From an uncultured Paraprevotella sp. (GTDB lineage Bacteria; Bacteroidota; Bacteroidia; Bacteroidales; Bacteroidaceae), in NCBI GenBank assembly GCA_944321525.1, contig CALULQ010000033.1:1-41937 (forward strand): 41,937 bases of DNA, in the 5' to 3' direction. The notes under the pieces were generated by a model. It had not been told where the DNA came from, did no database searches, and saw only the letters and a list, made by a program, of their open reading frames with translations. Positions 1 through 8,190 of the stretch are shown here, piece after piece. A program made the translations under genes and the position numbers. Every line of letters begins with the position of its first letter. Within the stretch, counting starts at the first letter, position 1.

Positions 1-69
1 GTATCTCCCTGAAAGCCCAATAGTTTACATTATTCTTCCTAAATCCATCCGAAATCGGGCGAGTTTTAC

Positions 70-77
70 TATATTTG
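70..77 (+). promoter_or_regulatory. Bacteroidota -7 box for the men operon
   Basis: The sequence TATATTTG fits the Bacteroidota primary sigma factor -7 consensus TAnnTTTG. It lies 26 bases before the start codon at 104. No convincing -33 TTTG box is visible. Positions 1-69 hold no other recognisable feature. Confidence 0.6.
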
Positions 78-103
78 TAAGTGCATCTTTAAAACGTGGG
101 ACT

Positions 104-1336
104 ATGAAATACAAAATGTTAGTGCTCGACGTGGACGGGACACTGTTGAACGACGAGAAAGAAGTGAGCATGCGGACCCTGAACACGCTGCGCAAAGTGC
201 AGCAGATGGGAGTGCGCATCATGATCGCATCGGGGCGCCCCACATACGGTTTGTTGTCGTTGGCCAAGACATTGGAACTGGGTACGTACAACGGATATAT
301 CCTTTCGTATAACGGCGGCCAAGTGATTAACGCATCCAACGGGGAGGTGGTCTTCGAGCGGCGCATCAATCCCGAGTTGATTCCCTACTTGGAGAAAAAA
401 GCGAATAAGAACGGCTTCGCCATCCTGACGTATAACGGGGACACCATCGTGACCAACGATGCGAGCAATCCCCATGTGCAGGCCGAAGCCAGGTTGAACG
501 GCATGAAGCTGGAGCAGCAGGATTTCTTCTCGGCTTCCATCGACTATCCGCCGTGCAAGTGCATGCTGGTGAGCGACGACGAGGAGAAGCTCGTGGAGCT
601 GGAGAACCTTTGGAAGCGGCGCTTGTCCGGCGTGCTCGACGTGTTCCGCTCGGAGCCCTACTTCCTGGAAGTGGTGGGCAGTCGTGTGGACAAGGCCAAC
701 ACGCTGGGCGTCATCATGGAGAAGGAAGGCATCAAGACCGACGAAATCGTGGTGTTCGGCGACGGTGCGGCGGACGTGACCATGCTGCAGCTGGCCGACT
801 TGGGTATTGCCATGGGCAATGCGGCCGACTCCGTGAAGCGTTGCGCCGACTACACGACGCTGTCCAACAACGAGGACGGCGTGGCCGTGGCCGTGGAGAA
901 AGCTTTCCTGGCCGAGGTGCGCGAGAGCGAAATCCCGCTGGATGCCATCAACGCGCAGGCCGAAAGCACGCTGATGGGCAACTTGGGCATCCAATACACT
1001 TATGCTTCCCACGACCGCGTGGAAGCCATCATGCCGGTGGACCATCGCAACCGCCAGCCTTTCGGCATCCTGCACGGCGGCGCCACGCTGGCGCTGGCCG
1101 AGACGGTGGCCGGTTTTGGTTCCATGGTGATTTGCAAACCCGACGAGTTTGTCGTGGGGATGCAGGTGAGCGGCAACCATATTTCTTCGGCCCACGAGGG
1201 CGACACGGTGCGGGCCGTGGGCACGATTGTGCACAAAGGCCGTTCGTCGCACGTGTGGAATGTGGACGTGTTCACGTCCACGGGCAAGCTAGTGTCGTCC
1301 ATCCGCGTGGTAAATAGCGTAATGAAACGGAAATGA
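104..1336 (+). CDS. HAD hydrolase fused to hotdog thioesterase (probable DHNA-CoA thioesterase)
   Basis: This 410-residue protein joins two enzymes. Residues 1 to about 272 are a Cof-type HAD phosphatase with the DVDGTLL motif (nucleophile D9, D11), SGRP (S43) and the GDG...D motif at 219-224. Residues from about 285 form a PaaI-type hotdog thioesterase with HGG at 324-326 and the expected catalytic Glu at 333. The ORF overlaps menF by four bases (ATGA) and heads a menaquinone operon. I infer that the hotdog half hydrolyses 1,4-dihydroxy-2-naphthoyl-CoA, the step after MenB. The HAD half has an unknown substrate, and its last motif reads GDGAAD where most Cof proteins have Asn before Asp (GDGxND). 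Family assignments are firm; the specific thioesterase role rests on context. Confidence 0.85.
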   Translation: MKYKMLVLDVDGTLLNDEKEVSMRTLNTLRKVQQMGVRIMIASGRPTYGLLSLAKTLELGTYNGYILSYNGGQVINASNGEVVFERRINPELIPYLEKKANKNGFAILTYNGDTIVTNDASNPHVQAEARLNGMKLEQQDFFSASIDYPPCKCMLVSDDEEKLVELENLWKRRLSGVLDVFRSEPYFLEVVGSRVDKANTLGVIMEKEGIKTDEIVVFGDGAADVTMLQLADLGIAMGNAADSVKRCADYTTLSNNEDGVAVAVEKAFLAEVRESEIPLDAINAQAESTLMGNLGIQYTYASHDRVEAIMPVDHRNRQPFGILHGGATLALAETVAGFGSMVICKPDEFVVGMQVSGNHISSAHEGDTVRAVGTIVHKGRSSHVWNVDVFTSTGKLVSSIRVVNSVMKRK

Positions 1337-2454
1337 TGCTGGCGGACGACGAGGCGGTCATCGGAGAATGGCTGTCCCGGGACGGGGCTTTCGTGTGCTA
1401 CCGCGAACCGGGAGCAAGGGTGTGCCGCGGGCTTCGTGTTGCGCCGGACGCCTTGCAGCCGTTCGAAGATATCAGTTTGCTGGACGGGAAATCTGGTTTT
1501 GTCTTTGCTCCTTTCCGTGTCGGAAGGGAGCATCCCTTATGGTTGCTTCCGGGCGGGGACGAGATGTCCGTCGCCTTGTCGCGGGCTTCGTGTTCCGGCG
1601 AGGTGGAGGCGCCGGCCCCCGTGCCTTTCGTGGGCGAGCGGCAGGCGCAGCCCACCGAGGCCTACAGTCGCGCGTTCCGCGCTTTTTCCGATGCGCTCCG
1701 TGGCGGCCGTTTCCGCAAGTTGGTGCTGTCGCGCGAGCAGGTCGGGCCTTCTCCCGTGGATTTTTCGTGGGCGAAGGCTTTTTGTGCGGCCTGTCGCCGC
1801 TATGTGCATTCCTACGTTTATTTGTTTCATGCTCCGCAGACCGGTTATTGGCTGGGCGCCACGCCCGAGATTCTCTTGAAGACCGAGGGCGCCGAAGGGC
1901 GCACCATGGCCTTGGCCGGCACGCAGTTCCTGCGCGACGGCGTGCTACGGGAGCCTTGGTCGGAGAAGAACATCCGCGAGCAGGCGTATGTCACGGACTA
2001 CATCATGGACTGTCTGCGCGGACAGGGACTCAGCCCTGCGGCCGACGGGCCGCAGACGGCCACGGCCGGCGAACTGGCCCATCTGCGCACGGACATCCGC
2101 TTTGCGCTTCCTTCCACCGGGATGCTGGGCAGCCTGTTGCGCGCCTTGCACCCCACACCGGCCGTGTGCGGCTTGCCCAAAGACGAGGCGTTCCGCTTCA
2201 TCGGGGCGCACGAGGGCTATGACCGTTCCTATTACGCCGGTTTTCTCGGACGCTTGTCGCCCGGCGGCCATACGGCATTGTACGTCAACTTGCGTTGCAT
2301 GGCCTGCTCCGGCGAGGCCGGCGCTTTCCGGCTTTACGCCGGGGGCGGCCTGTTGCCCGAGTCGGTGCTGGAAGAGGAATGGACGGAGACGGAGCGCAAG
2401 TTGCAAACGATGAAATACGTGATAGAGAAAGGAAAATCCCATGTATACAGATAA
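1333..2454 (+). CDS. menF: Isochorismate synthase MenF
   Basis: MenF converts chorismate to isochorismate, the committed step to menaquinone, in the cytoplasm with Mg2+. The 373-residue protein has the chorismate-binding fold: FRKLVLSRE with the likely water-activating Lys129, GATPEIL, ALAGTQ, LHPTPAVCGLPK, and the C-terminal block YAGGGLLPESVLEEEW followed by TETERKLQT. It is shorter than E. coli MenF because the N-terminal part is reduced, as I would expect in this phylum. It overlaps the upstream fusion gene by 4 bases and menD by 14 bases, so the three are probably translationally coupled. Other chorismate-using enzymes (EntC, TrpE, PabB) are possible by fold, but the neighbours settle the role. 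Confidence 0.93.
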   Translation: MMLADDEAVIGEWLSRDGAFVCYREPGARVCRGLRVAPDALQPFEDISLLDGKSGFVFAPFRVGREHPLWLLPGGDEMSVALSRASCSGEVEAPAPVPFVGERQAQPTEAYSRAFRAFSDALRGGRFRKLVLSREQVGPSPVDFSWAKAFCAACRRYVHSYVYLFHAPQTGYWLGATPEILLKTEGAEGRTMALAGTQFLRDGVLREPWSEKNIREQAYVTDYIMDCLRGQGLSPAADGPQTATAGELAHLRTDIRFALPSTGMLGSLLRALHPTPAVCGLPKDEAFRFIGAHEGYDRSYYAGFLGRLSPGGHTALYVNLRCMACSGEAGAFRLYAGGGLLPESVLEEEWTETERKLQTMKYVIEKGKSHVYR

Positions 2455-4117
2455 GAAGAGCGTGTTGCAGCTGGTGTCGTTGGTGCGGGCCTATGGCATC
2501 AGCCGCGTGGTGTTGTGTCCCGGCAGCCGCAATGTGCCGTTGGTGCAGGCTTTTTCGGCCTGCGACGCTTTCCGGTGCTATTCTATAACAGACGAGCGGA
2601 GCGCCGGTTTCTTCGCCCTCGGGCTGGCTTTGCGGTCGCAGGCCCCTGTGGTGGTGTGCTGCACGTCCGGTTCGGCCCTGCTCAACCTGCATCCCGCCGT
2701 GTGCGAGGCTTTCTACCGCCAAGTGCCTTTGGTGGTGGTGTCGGCCGACCGCCCGGCGGCGTGGATAGGGCAGATGGACGGGCAGACGTTGCCGCAGCCC
2801 GGAGTGTTCGGGGGGCTGGTCAAGATGTCCGTGAACCTTCCCCAGGTGCGCACGGAAGAAGACGGGTGGTATGCCAACCGCCTGGTGAACGAGGCATTGC
2901 TCGAGCTGGACCATCACGGTTGCGGGCCTGTCCACATCAACGTGCCGCTGTCCGAACCCTTGTTCAATTTCTCGGTGAAAGAACTTCCGCCCGTGCGCAA
3001 GATTGTGCGTCATGACTTGTCGGACGGCGGAAGCGCGCTGGCTTATTTCCTGAAGGAGTCGCTTCCCCGCTTCCGCCGCGTGATGGTGGTGTCGGGGCAG
3101 ATGACGGCCGACGAGGCGGCTGGCGTGGGCGCCTATTTCCCCGTGGGGCGGGCGGCCTGGCTGACGGAGTTGCTGGGCAACTTGCCGGCTGCTTCGGGAG
3201 CGGAGCGCGGTTTCGACCGTGTGCTGTATGCCGAGGACGAGGCCGGACGGGAGTCGTTGCGCCCGGATCTGGTCGTCACGCTGGGCGGCCACATCGTGTC
3301 GAAACGGCTGAAGAAGTTCCTGCGCGGTACGCCTTCGCTGGTCCACTGGCATGTGTCGCCCGACGGCCGGCTGGCCGATTTGTTCTGTGCGTTGGGCGCC
3401 GTGTTCGAGTCGTCCCCCGCCGATTTCTGCCGTTTGCTTTCCCGGTGCGATGCCTTGCACTCGGAGGATTATGCCGCCCTTTGGCGCGGGAAGTGCGCCG
3501 CCGGGCACTGTCCGGACGTGCCCTATTCCGAGCTTTATGCCGTGAAGCGCGTGTTGCAGGATTTGCCACCGCATTCCGTGCTGCATCTGGCCAATAGTTC
3601 GGCGGTGCGCCTGGCCGAACTCTTCCCTTTGCCCGAAGGAGTGGAAGTGCAGTGCAACCGCGGGGTGAACGGCATCGAGGGCTCGGTGTCGGCCGCGGCG
3701 GGTTATGCGTCGGATTCCGACCGGCTGAATTTCCTGCTGGTGGGCGATTTGAGTTTCTTCTACGACATGAACATCCTGGGGAACTGGCATATCGGTCCCA
3801 ACCTGCGCATTGTGCTGCTCAACAACGGGGGCGGGGCCATCTTCCATGCCTTGCCGGGCTTGGAGATGGAGGGCGACACGCGCCGTTTCGTGACGGCCTC
3901 GCATGAGACCGCGGCTGCCGGATGGGCCGAGTCGCAGGGATTCAACTACATGCGGGTCACCGACACGTTTTCCCTCGTTGCCGCCCTCGACGACTTGTTC
4001 GACGGGCAGGCCGCGGCGCCCGTCCTTCTGGAGGTGTTCACCGATGCGGAGGAAGATGCCGCCGCGTTGCGCGACTATTTCCACCGCGTCAAGGACGAGT
4101 GGGGGCAGAAGGGCTGA
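2441..4117 (+). CDS. menD: SEPHCHC synthase MenD (thiamine diphosphate enzyme)
   Basis: MenD joins isochorismate and 2-oxoglutarate with loss of CO2, giving 2-succinyl-5-enolpyruvyl-6-hydroxy-3-cyclohexene-1-carboxylate. The 558 residues show the ThDP-enzyme layout. The N-terminal domain carries LCPGSRNVPL and the cofactor-activating Glu in TDERSAGFFALG. The C-terminal domain carries GDLSFFYDMN and LLNNGGGAIFHALPGLE, the diphosphate/Mg2+-binding stretch. Length is normal for the family. The ATG at 2441 lies inside the end of menF behind an AGAAAGGAAA stretch. The gene ends the first men transcription block and is followed by repeat copy A. Confidence 0.95.
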   Translation: MYTDKKSVLQLVSLVRAYGISRVVLCPGSRNVPLVQAFSACDAFRCYSITDERSAGFFALGLALRSQAPVVVCCTSGSALLNLHPAVCEAFYRQVPLVVVSADRPAAWIGQMDGQTLPQPGVFGGLVKMSVNLPQVRTEEDGWYANRLVNEALLELDHHGCGPVHINVPLSEPLFNFSVKELPPVRKIVRHDLSDGGSALAYFLKESLPRFRRVMVVSGQMTADEAAGVGAYFPVGRAAWLTELLGNLPAASGAERGFDRVLYAEDEAGRESLRPDLVVTLGGHIVSKRLKKFLRGTPSLVHWHVSPDGRLADLFCALGAVFESSPADFCRLLSRCDALHSEDYAALWRGKCAAGHCPDVPYSELYAVKRVLQDLPPHSVLHLANSSAVRLAELFPLPEGVEVQCNRGVNGIEGSVSAAAGYASDSDRLNFLLVGDLSFFYDMNILGNWHIGPNLRIVLLNNGGGAIFHALPGLEMEGDTRRFVTASHETAAAGWAESQGFNYMRVTDTFSLVAALDDLFDGQAAAPVLLEVFTDAEEDAAALRDYFHRVKDEWGQKG

Positions 4118-4331
4118 GGCGCATGGGCTGGTAGGGGCGGCGTTTGCCGCCTTATTTTTTGCCCTGCTGTCATCTCGTGTGAAACATGTAAATCTTTTGT
4201 CTTTCTTCATGCACGGCGTCGGCGATGCCGTGTTCCGGCCGGATGCGGCATCGCCCGTCTCCGGGTGTTTCCAGTTTCAGGGTTTTCGGGGTCGGCAGTG
4301 CCTTTCGGTAGACGCCAGAAAGCGGCGTGCG
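4118..4331. other. Intergenic spacer between menD and repeat copy A
   Basis: This spacer has no credible gene. Short ORFs in several frames are low-complexity by-products of GC-rich sequence. No strong hairpin with a T-run is visible directly after menD, so the repeat element that follows may provide the transcript end. Confidence 0.5.
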
Positions 4332-4422
4332 GCCTTGCGGAGTTTTGCATTGTACTCTCCGCAGGGTACTCGAGTACTTGCCGCAGAGTACTCGAGTGCT
4401 TTCCGCAAAGTACGCTGGCGGC
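4332..4422 (+). repeat. Dispersed 22-nt-period palindromic repeat, copy A
   Basis: The element runs from GCCTTGCGGAGTT (4332) to GTACGCTGGCGGC (ending 4422). Its core holds a 14-nt partial unit (4352-4365) and two 22-nt units at 4366-4387 and 4388-4409. Each full unit starts with the palindrome GTACTCGAGTAC (one base changed in the second) and ends in a CCGCARA block. The outer sequences match copy C in the same orientation and copy B in reverse complement, so this is one family and not chance palindromes. It lies after menD and before the menB promoter. Function is unknown; a REP-like or terminator/insulator role is inference. Confidence 0.85.
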
Positions 4423-4618
4423 CTCCTCATGGTGTTGCCGCGCGTAGGGCAAGGCCGGGCGTCCCGTTGCTCTCATCCGTCCGTCCATCATCCGTCCGAG
4501 GGAGGCGAAGGCGGGCACTGCCGCGCGTCGTGGGGCAAAGGGCATCCGCGCTGTGCCCGATGTCCGTAATATTCTTTTTTTATTTAGCATTCTTATTGCG
4601 CCAAAGACTGAAAAGCCG

Positions 4619-4626
4619 TATCTTTG
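4619..4626 (+). promoter_or_regulatory. Bacteroidota -7 box for menB
   Basis: TATCTTTG matches TAnnTTTG and lies 48 bases before the menB ATG at 4675. It gives menB its own transcription start, separate from the menF-menD block, which makes sense with repeat copy A in between. Confidence 0.65.
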
Positions 4627-4674
4627 TTTGAACGAGGTGGAACAAAGAATACAGAAACACTAAAAACAGGAAAT

Positions 4675-5481
4675 ATGAAAAGAGAATGGACGACTTTGAA
4701 GGAATATGAGGATATCCTTTTTGACTTTTACGGCGGCATCGCCCGCATCACCATCAACCGTCCGCAGGTGCGCAACGCCTTCACGCCCCGCACGGTGGCG
4801 GAGATGAGCGACGCGCTGCGCGTTTGCCGCGACCGGCGCGACGTGTGCGTGGTGGTGCTCACCGGGGCGGGCGACAAGGCGTTCTGCTCGGGCGGCGACA
4901 TGCACGTGAAAGGCCGCGGAGGCTACGTGGGCGAGGACGGCGTGCCGCGCCTGAACGTGCTGGAGGTGCAGAAGCAGATCCGCTCGCTGCCCAAGCCCGT
5001 GATTGCGGCGGTCAACGGCTTTGCCATCGGCGGCGGGCACGTGCTCCACGTGGTGTGCGACCTGACCATCGCTTCGGACAACGCCATCTTCGGGCAGACG
5101 GGCCCGCGCGTGGGCAGCTTCGATGCCGGGTTCGGCGCGTCCTACCTGGCTCGCGTCGTGGGGCAGAAGAAGGCCCGCGAAATCTGGTTCCTGTGCCGCA
5201 AGTACAATGCGCAGGAAGCGCTCGACATGGGGTTGGTGAACAAGGTGGTGCCCCTGGCGCAGTTGGAGGACGAGTATGTGGCCTGGGCCGAAGAGATGAT
5301 GCAACTCAGCCCGCTGGCTTTGCGCATGATCAAAGTGGGGCTGAATGCCGAACTCGACGGGCAGGCCGGCATCCAGGAACTGGCCGGCGACGCCACGATG
5401 CTCTACTACATGACCGACGAGGCGCAGGAGGGCGGCAAGGCCTTCCTGGAGAAGCGCAAGCCGAAGTGGAACCGGATGTAG
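4675..5481 (+). CDS. menB: 1,4-dihydroxy-2-naphthoyl-CoA synthase MenB
   Basis: MenB closes the second ring of the quinone by cyclising o-succinylbenzoyl-CoA. The 268-residue crotonase-family protein has [27 protein letters not shown] for the oxyanion hole, and [14 protein letters not shown]. Gly143 in QTGP marks the bicarbonate-dependent (type I, E. coli-like) enzymes, in which bicarbonate replaces the catalytic Asp of type II enzymes such as that of Mycobacterium. The end KPKWNRM resembles the usual MenB C terminus. I chose the ATG at 4675, preceded by AAACAGGAAAT, over an in-frame ATG at 4624 because the latter falls inside the promoter box. The gene ends just before a perfect bidirectional hairpin. 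Confidence 0.95.
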   Translation: MKREWTTLKEYEDILFDFYGGIARITINRPQVRNAFTPRTVAEMSDALRVCRDRRDVCVVVLTGAGDKAFCSGGDMHVKGRGGYVGEDGVPRLNVLEVQKQIRSLPKPVIAAVNGFAIGGGHVLHVVCDLTIASDNAIFGQTGPRVGSFDAGFGASYLARVVGQKKAREIWFLCRKYNAQEALDMGLVNKVVPLAQLEDEYVAWAEEMMQLSPLALRMIKVGLNAELDGQAGIQELAGDATMLYYMTDEAQEGGKAFLEKRKPKWNRM

Positions 5482-5486
5482 GACGC

Positions 5487-5536
5487 AAAAAACACTTGGC
5501 GCCAAGCACTCGAATGCTTGGCGCCAAGTGTTTTTT
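5487..5536. terminator. Bidirectional terminator with nested palindromes, related to the 22-nt repeat family (copy D)
   Basis: A perfect 22-bp inverted repeat (5487-5508 and 5515-5536) has a 6-nt loop CTCGAA. It is flanked by an A-run on the left and a T-run on the right, so it can end menB on the plus strand and the PspC gene on the minus strand. Each arm contains the palindrome CTTGGCGCCAAG, and the two palindromes begin 22 nt apart. The order of blocks (ACTT, GC core, AAG, ACTCGA, CTT, GC core, AAGT) lines up with the cores of repeat copies A, B and C. Confidence 0.85.
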
Positions 5537-5577
5537 ATGCTTGTCTGCCGTCGTTGAGGCCGGCAGGCCGGAGTTCC

Positions 5578-7281
5578 CTATGCGGGCTGATGGCGGGCGG
5601 AGACGGCCTTGCGCTTGGGTGTGTCCTTTTTGGGGGCGGGGGCATCTGTTTTTTCCAACCGGAAGTCCGTGGCGGAGAACCACGTGCCGTCCCACTCTCC
5701 GCTGCGGGCGTTGGAGACGCCGTAAGTCACCGTTCCGTCCGGTCCCACGGTGATGTTGTCGATGGTCACGCGGCTCCAGCCGAATCCCTTCCCGCCGTTG
5801 GCGTCGAGGATGTTTTGCCAGAGTCCGGTGAGTTTGAGCGTCGCGGTGCTGTCGGTGTTGCGGGTCGTGTCCGCCGCGGCTTCCGACATCCGCCGTGCTT
5901 CCATCCAGAGTTCGCCGCCCGTGTTGCCGTAGGGTGGCACGGCGGAGCGCAGTTCCTTTCCGTCGCTGCGGGCGAATATGTCGCAGCCGCGGCCGTCCGT
6001 GCGTGCCATGGCTGTCAGGCGGTAGATGCCCGGCGCCACTTTTTCGGTCTTCTCCACTTCATACTCCATGGTGTTGTCGCGGCTCCACGTGTCGAGATAT
6101 TGTCTTTCACGCAGTCCGGTGTAGTATTCCCCGCTTTTTGCATAGGTGTCCCCGTTCTTGTGGCGCACCACCTTCCAGCCTTCGCGACGCAGGAATTCCT
6201 GTTGCTCGCTGTTCTGGATGGAGTCCCTTTGTGCCAGCCGTTCCATTCTTTGGGTAGTCTTGTCGAAGTTATAACGTACGGTCCCCCGGAAGGCGGACAC
6301 GAAGAAAACAATGGCGGACACCAGCCAGATGACAACGAGAATTATTCGCTTCGTTGAGGACAGCGGGCGGGCGCGTCCCAACATGCGGGCGAAAAGATGG
6401 ATGCCGAGGTAGATGGTGGCGGTGAGCAGGACGACGAAGCTGGCACCGATGACCCAATATACGCTCTGTCCGATGTGGAACGTCCGGGACGCGTCGTGCA
6501 GCAGGGTGGTCGCGCTCATGTAGCCGAGGTAGTTGGCACAGAAATAGAAAATGTAGCCCACGGCTCCCACTATGCAAGCCAGGAAGACGACGAGGATAAG
6601 GAAGATGAGGCTGCCTTTCAACAGTTTGCTCAGGCACCCTTTGGCCGTCTGCCGTGTTTCCGGTTTGGTGGCATATTGCCCCGCCTTGCGCACGTTGCCC
6701 ACGATTTCGTCGCGCAGGTTGTCCAGGTTCACCGGCCGTCCCTGCATGCGCAACCGGTCTTCCGGTGTACGGGGTTCGGGAATGACCACCCAAAGAATCA
6801 GGTAGATGACAATCATGGTGCCCACGGAGAACCATGCGAGCAGAAACATCATCAGCCGGAGCCACAGGGCGTCGATGCCGAAGAAGCAGGCCATTCCGGA
6901 GCAGACGCCGCCCAGCATCTTGTCGTCGGGGTTGCGGAACAGTTTCTTGCGCCCGCTTTCCCCCTTGCTCTCCTCTCCGGGGCGGTTCCCGTTGTTTTCT
7001 CCGTCGTTGTCCGTGTCTCCGCCGTCCACCTGTTCCGGGTTGCCGATGCGCGAGATGATGTCCTGCACGTGTTCGATGGTGATGGCTTCCACTCCCGTGG
7101 CCTTCAGTTCGGCGAAGAGTTCCGCGATGCGCCGCTCTATGTCTTCGGCTATTTCCTCGCCGCCTTCCTGGCGGGCGAAGTAGCTGCGCATGTTGTTCTG
7201 GTATTGGTTCAAAAGCTCGTAAGCGTCCTCGTCGATGGCGTAGAGCGAGCCGAACATGTTGATGGTGATATTCCTTTTCAT
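5578..7281 (-). CDS. PspC-domain membrane protein
   Basis: This is a 567-residue inner-membrane protein. The N-terminal 75 residues are a cytoplasmic helical segment (MKRNITINMFGSLYAI...) often seen before PspC in Bacteroidota. It is followed by a Gly/Asp/Asn-rich linker. The PspC domain lies at about 123-185 (LFRNPDDKMLGGVCSGMA, then hydrophobic helices ending in LWVVIPEP). Two or three more membrane helices lie at about 230-260, 285-310 and 330-350. The last 200 residues are soluble and not recognised. PspC proteins sense envelope stress in other bacteria; the role here is not shown. The gene starts 38 bases after padR on the same strand, so the pair is probably an operon under PadR control. 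Confidence 0.87.
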   Translation of the reverse strand: MKRNITINMFGSLYAIDEDAYELLNQYQNNMRSYFARQEGGEEIAEDIERRIAELFAELKATGVEAITIEHVQDIISRIGNPEQVDGGDTDNDGENNGNRPGEESKGESGRKKLFRNPDDKMLGGVCSGMACFFGIDALWLRLMMFLLAWFSVGTMIVIYLILWVVIPEPRTPEDRLRMQGRPVNLDNLRDEIVGNVRKAGQYATKPETRQTAKGCLSKLLKGSLIFLILVVFLACIVGAVGYIFYFCANYLGYMSATTLLHDASRTFHIGQSVYWVIGASFVVLLTATIYLGIHLFARMLGRARPLSSTKRIILVVIWLVSAIVFFVSAFRGTVRYNFDKTTQRMERLAQRDSIQNSEQQEFLRREGWKVVRHKNGDTYAKSGEYYTGLRERQYLDTWSRDNTMEYEVEKTEKVAPGIYRLTAMARTDGRGCDIFARSDGKELRSAVPPYGNTGGELWMEARRMSEAAADTTRNTDSTATLKLTGLWQNILDANGGKGFGWSRVTIDNITVGPDGTVTYGVSNARSGEWDGTWFSATDFRLEKTDAPAPKKDTPKRKAVSARHQPA

Positions 7282-7319
7282 TGTGTTTCAGGTTTAAAAA
7301 GTTAGGGTAATCGGTTGTT

Positions 7320-7670
7320 TCATTCCTGCTGGAGCGTTGCGGGGCCGCCTGTTTTCAGGTGCTCCACCGTGGCAGCCAGTTCGTTCCATGCGCTGTCCAG
7401 TCCGTCGAGGAAGGCGTCGCCGTCGGGCGTGAGGGCGTAGTATTTGCGTGGCGGTCCTTGTGTCGACTCGCGCCATTCATAACTCAGCAGTCCGTCCTTC
7501 TTCAGTCGAGTGAGCAGCGGATAGAGCGTGCCCTCCACCACGATGAGGTCGGCCTCTTTCAGCCGTGCGATGATGTCGGAAGCGTAGGACGGTTCCTTGC
7601 GCAGCAAAAGCATGACGCAATACTCCAGCATTCCTTTTCGCATTTGCGATTTTGCATTGTCTACATTCAT
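7320..7670 (-). CDS. PadR-family transcriptional regulator
   Basis: A 116-residue winged-helix protein with the PadR signature: LEYCVMLLLRKEPSYASDII, then VEGTLYPLLTRLKKDGLLSYEW and GPPRKYYALTPDG. The helical tail after residue 85 should dimerise. It is the first gene of a two-gene minus-strand operon with the PspC protein, a common pairing in which PadR represses both. Its promoter contains a perfect inverted repeat over the -33 box (7746-7766), consistent with autorepression. The inducing signal is unknown. Confidence 0.93.
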   Translation of the reverse strand: MNVDNAKSQMRKGMLEYCVMLLLRKEPSYASDIIARLKEADLIVVEGTLYPLLTRLKKDGLLSYEWRESTQGPPRKYYALTPDGDAFLDGLDSAWNELAATVEHLKTGGPATLQQE

Positions 7671-7725
7671 GGGCTTCAGTTCTTTTTCGGGATGTGTTGC
7701 CGGCCGGCGTTTCCCGATGTCCGCA

Positions 7726-7733
7726 CAAAGGTA
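7726..7733 (-). promoter_or_regulatory. -7 box of the padR-pspC promoter
   Basis: On the minus strand this reads TACCTTTG (TAnnTTTG). A TTG that could serve as the -33 element lies 20 bases upstream, at 7754-7756 on the minus strand, giving the usual spacing. The padR ATG is 55 bases downstream. Confidence 0.7.
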
Positions 7734-7745
7734 TGTATTATATTG

Positions 7746-7766
7746 GTACTATGCAATACATAGTAC
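7746..7766. promoter_or_regulatory. Probable PadR operator
   Basis: GTACTATG at 7746-7753 and CATAGTAC at 7759-7766 form a perfect 8-bp inverted repeat around a 5-base centre. The centre holds the putative -33 TTG of the padR promoter. PadR proteins bind dyads of this general kind (TACT...AGTA). A protein bound here would block the -33 element. Confidence 0.65.
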
Positions 7767-7996
7767 TGTATTTTTTGCGTTGTGATGCGAAAAAACTTGC
7801 GTGGCGGTGCGCAGTCGGTGTTTTGTGTTGGCTGCGTCGGCCTTTTCCCGGGGCTTTGGTTCTTGTCGTTTCCGGCTGTTCGCGTCGCGTCCTGTCGCAT
7901 CGATGCAGCCTGTTTCCTCCGTTGTCCGATTCCTTGTTTTTCTTTAAATCCTTCTTTTTTGTCTGCCGCGCGCATGCGCGCAACCTTTATTTTCAG

Positions 7997-8004
7997 TATT
8001 TTTG
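7997..8004 (+). promoter_or_regulatory. -7 box in front of the rpn remnant, now facing menC
   Basis: TATTTTTG fits TAnnTTTG. A 14-bp palindrome GCGCGCATGCGCGC lies just upstream (7968-7981). A strong ribosome-binding site AGGAGGAAAC (8021-8030) precedes the ATG of the remnant. No other promoter-like box is visible before menC at 8255, so this site may drive menC-menE. Confidence 0.6.
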
Positions 8005-8033
8005 CATAAAGGAATAATTTAGGAGGAAACGCT

Positions 8034-8190
8034 ATGGCCAGATTCATCAACCCTTTTACCGATGTGGGCTTCAAGCACATATTCGGGCAGGAAATCAACA
8101 AAAAAGGAAGAGCAAGAATGTGAGACAGATTTTGAACGCTGGACTTATGTATTGAAGAATATGGAAACATTGAAAGCGTCGGGCTTGATT
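8034..8190 (+). pseudogene. Remnant of an Rpn/PD-(D/E)XK transposase-like nuclease gene
   Basis: The ATG at 8034 opens MARFINPFTDVGFKHIFGQE, the typical N terminus of Rpn-family (recombination-promoting nuclease, PD-(D/E)XK) proteins of Bacteroides. After about 23 codons the frame reaches a stop at 8121-8123. From 8107, in the +1 frame, the sequence encodes EEQECETDFERWTYVLKNME, which belongs near the C-terminal part of the same family. The middle of the gene, including the nuclease core, is therefore deleted and the junction is out of frame. The right end is approximate, since similarity fades after about 8180. The remnant sits between the minus-strand padR and plus-strand menC. Confidence 0.75.

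Noticed and set aside
2285..4210. 641-codon minus-strand frame opposite menD
   Set aside because: It is the antisense shadow of menD, rich in His/Gln/Arg, with no domain signature.
4352..4409. The 22-nt tandem units as a CRISPR array
   Set aside because: The units are directly adjacent without unique spacers, and only one or two occur per site. There are no cas genes.
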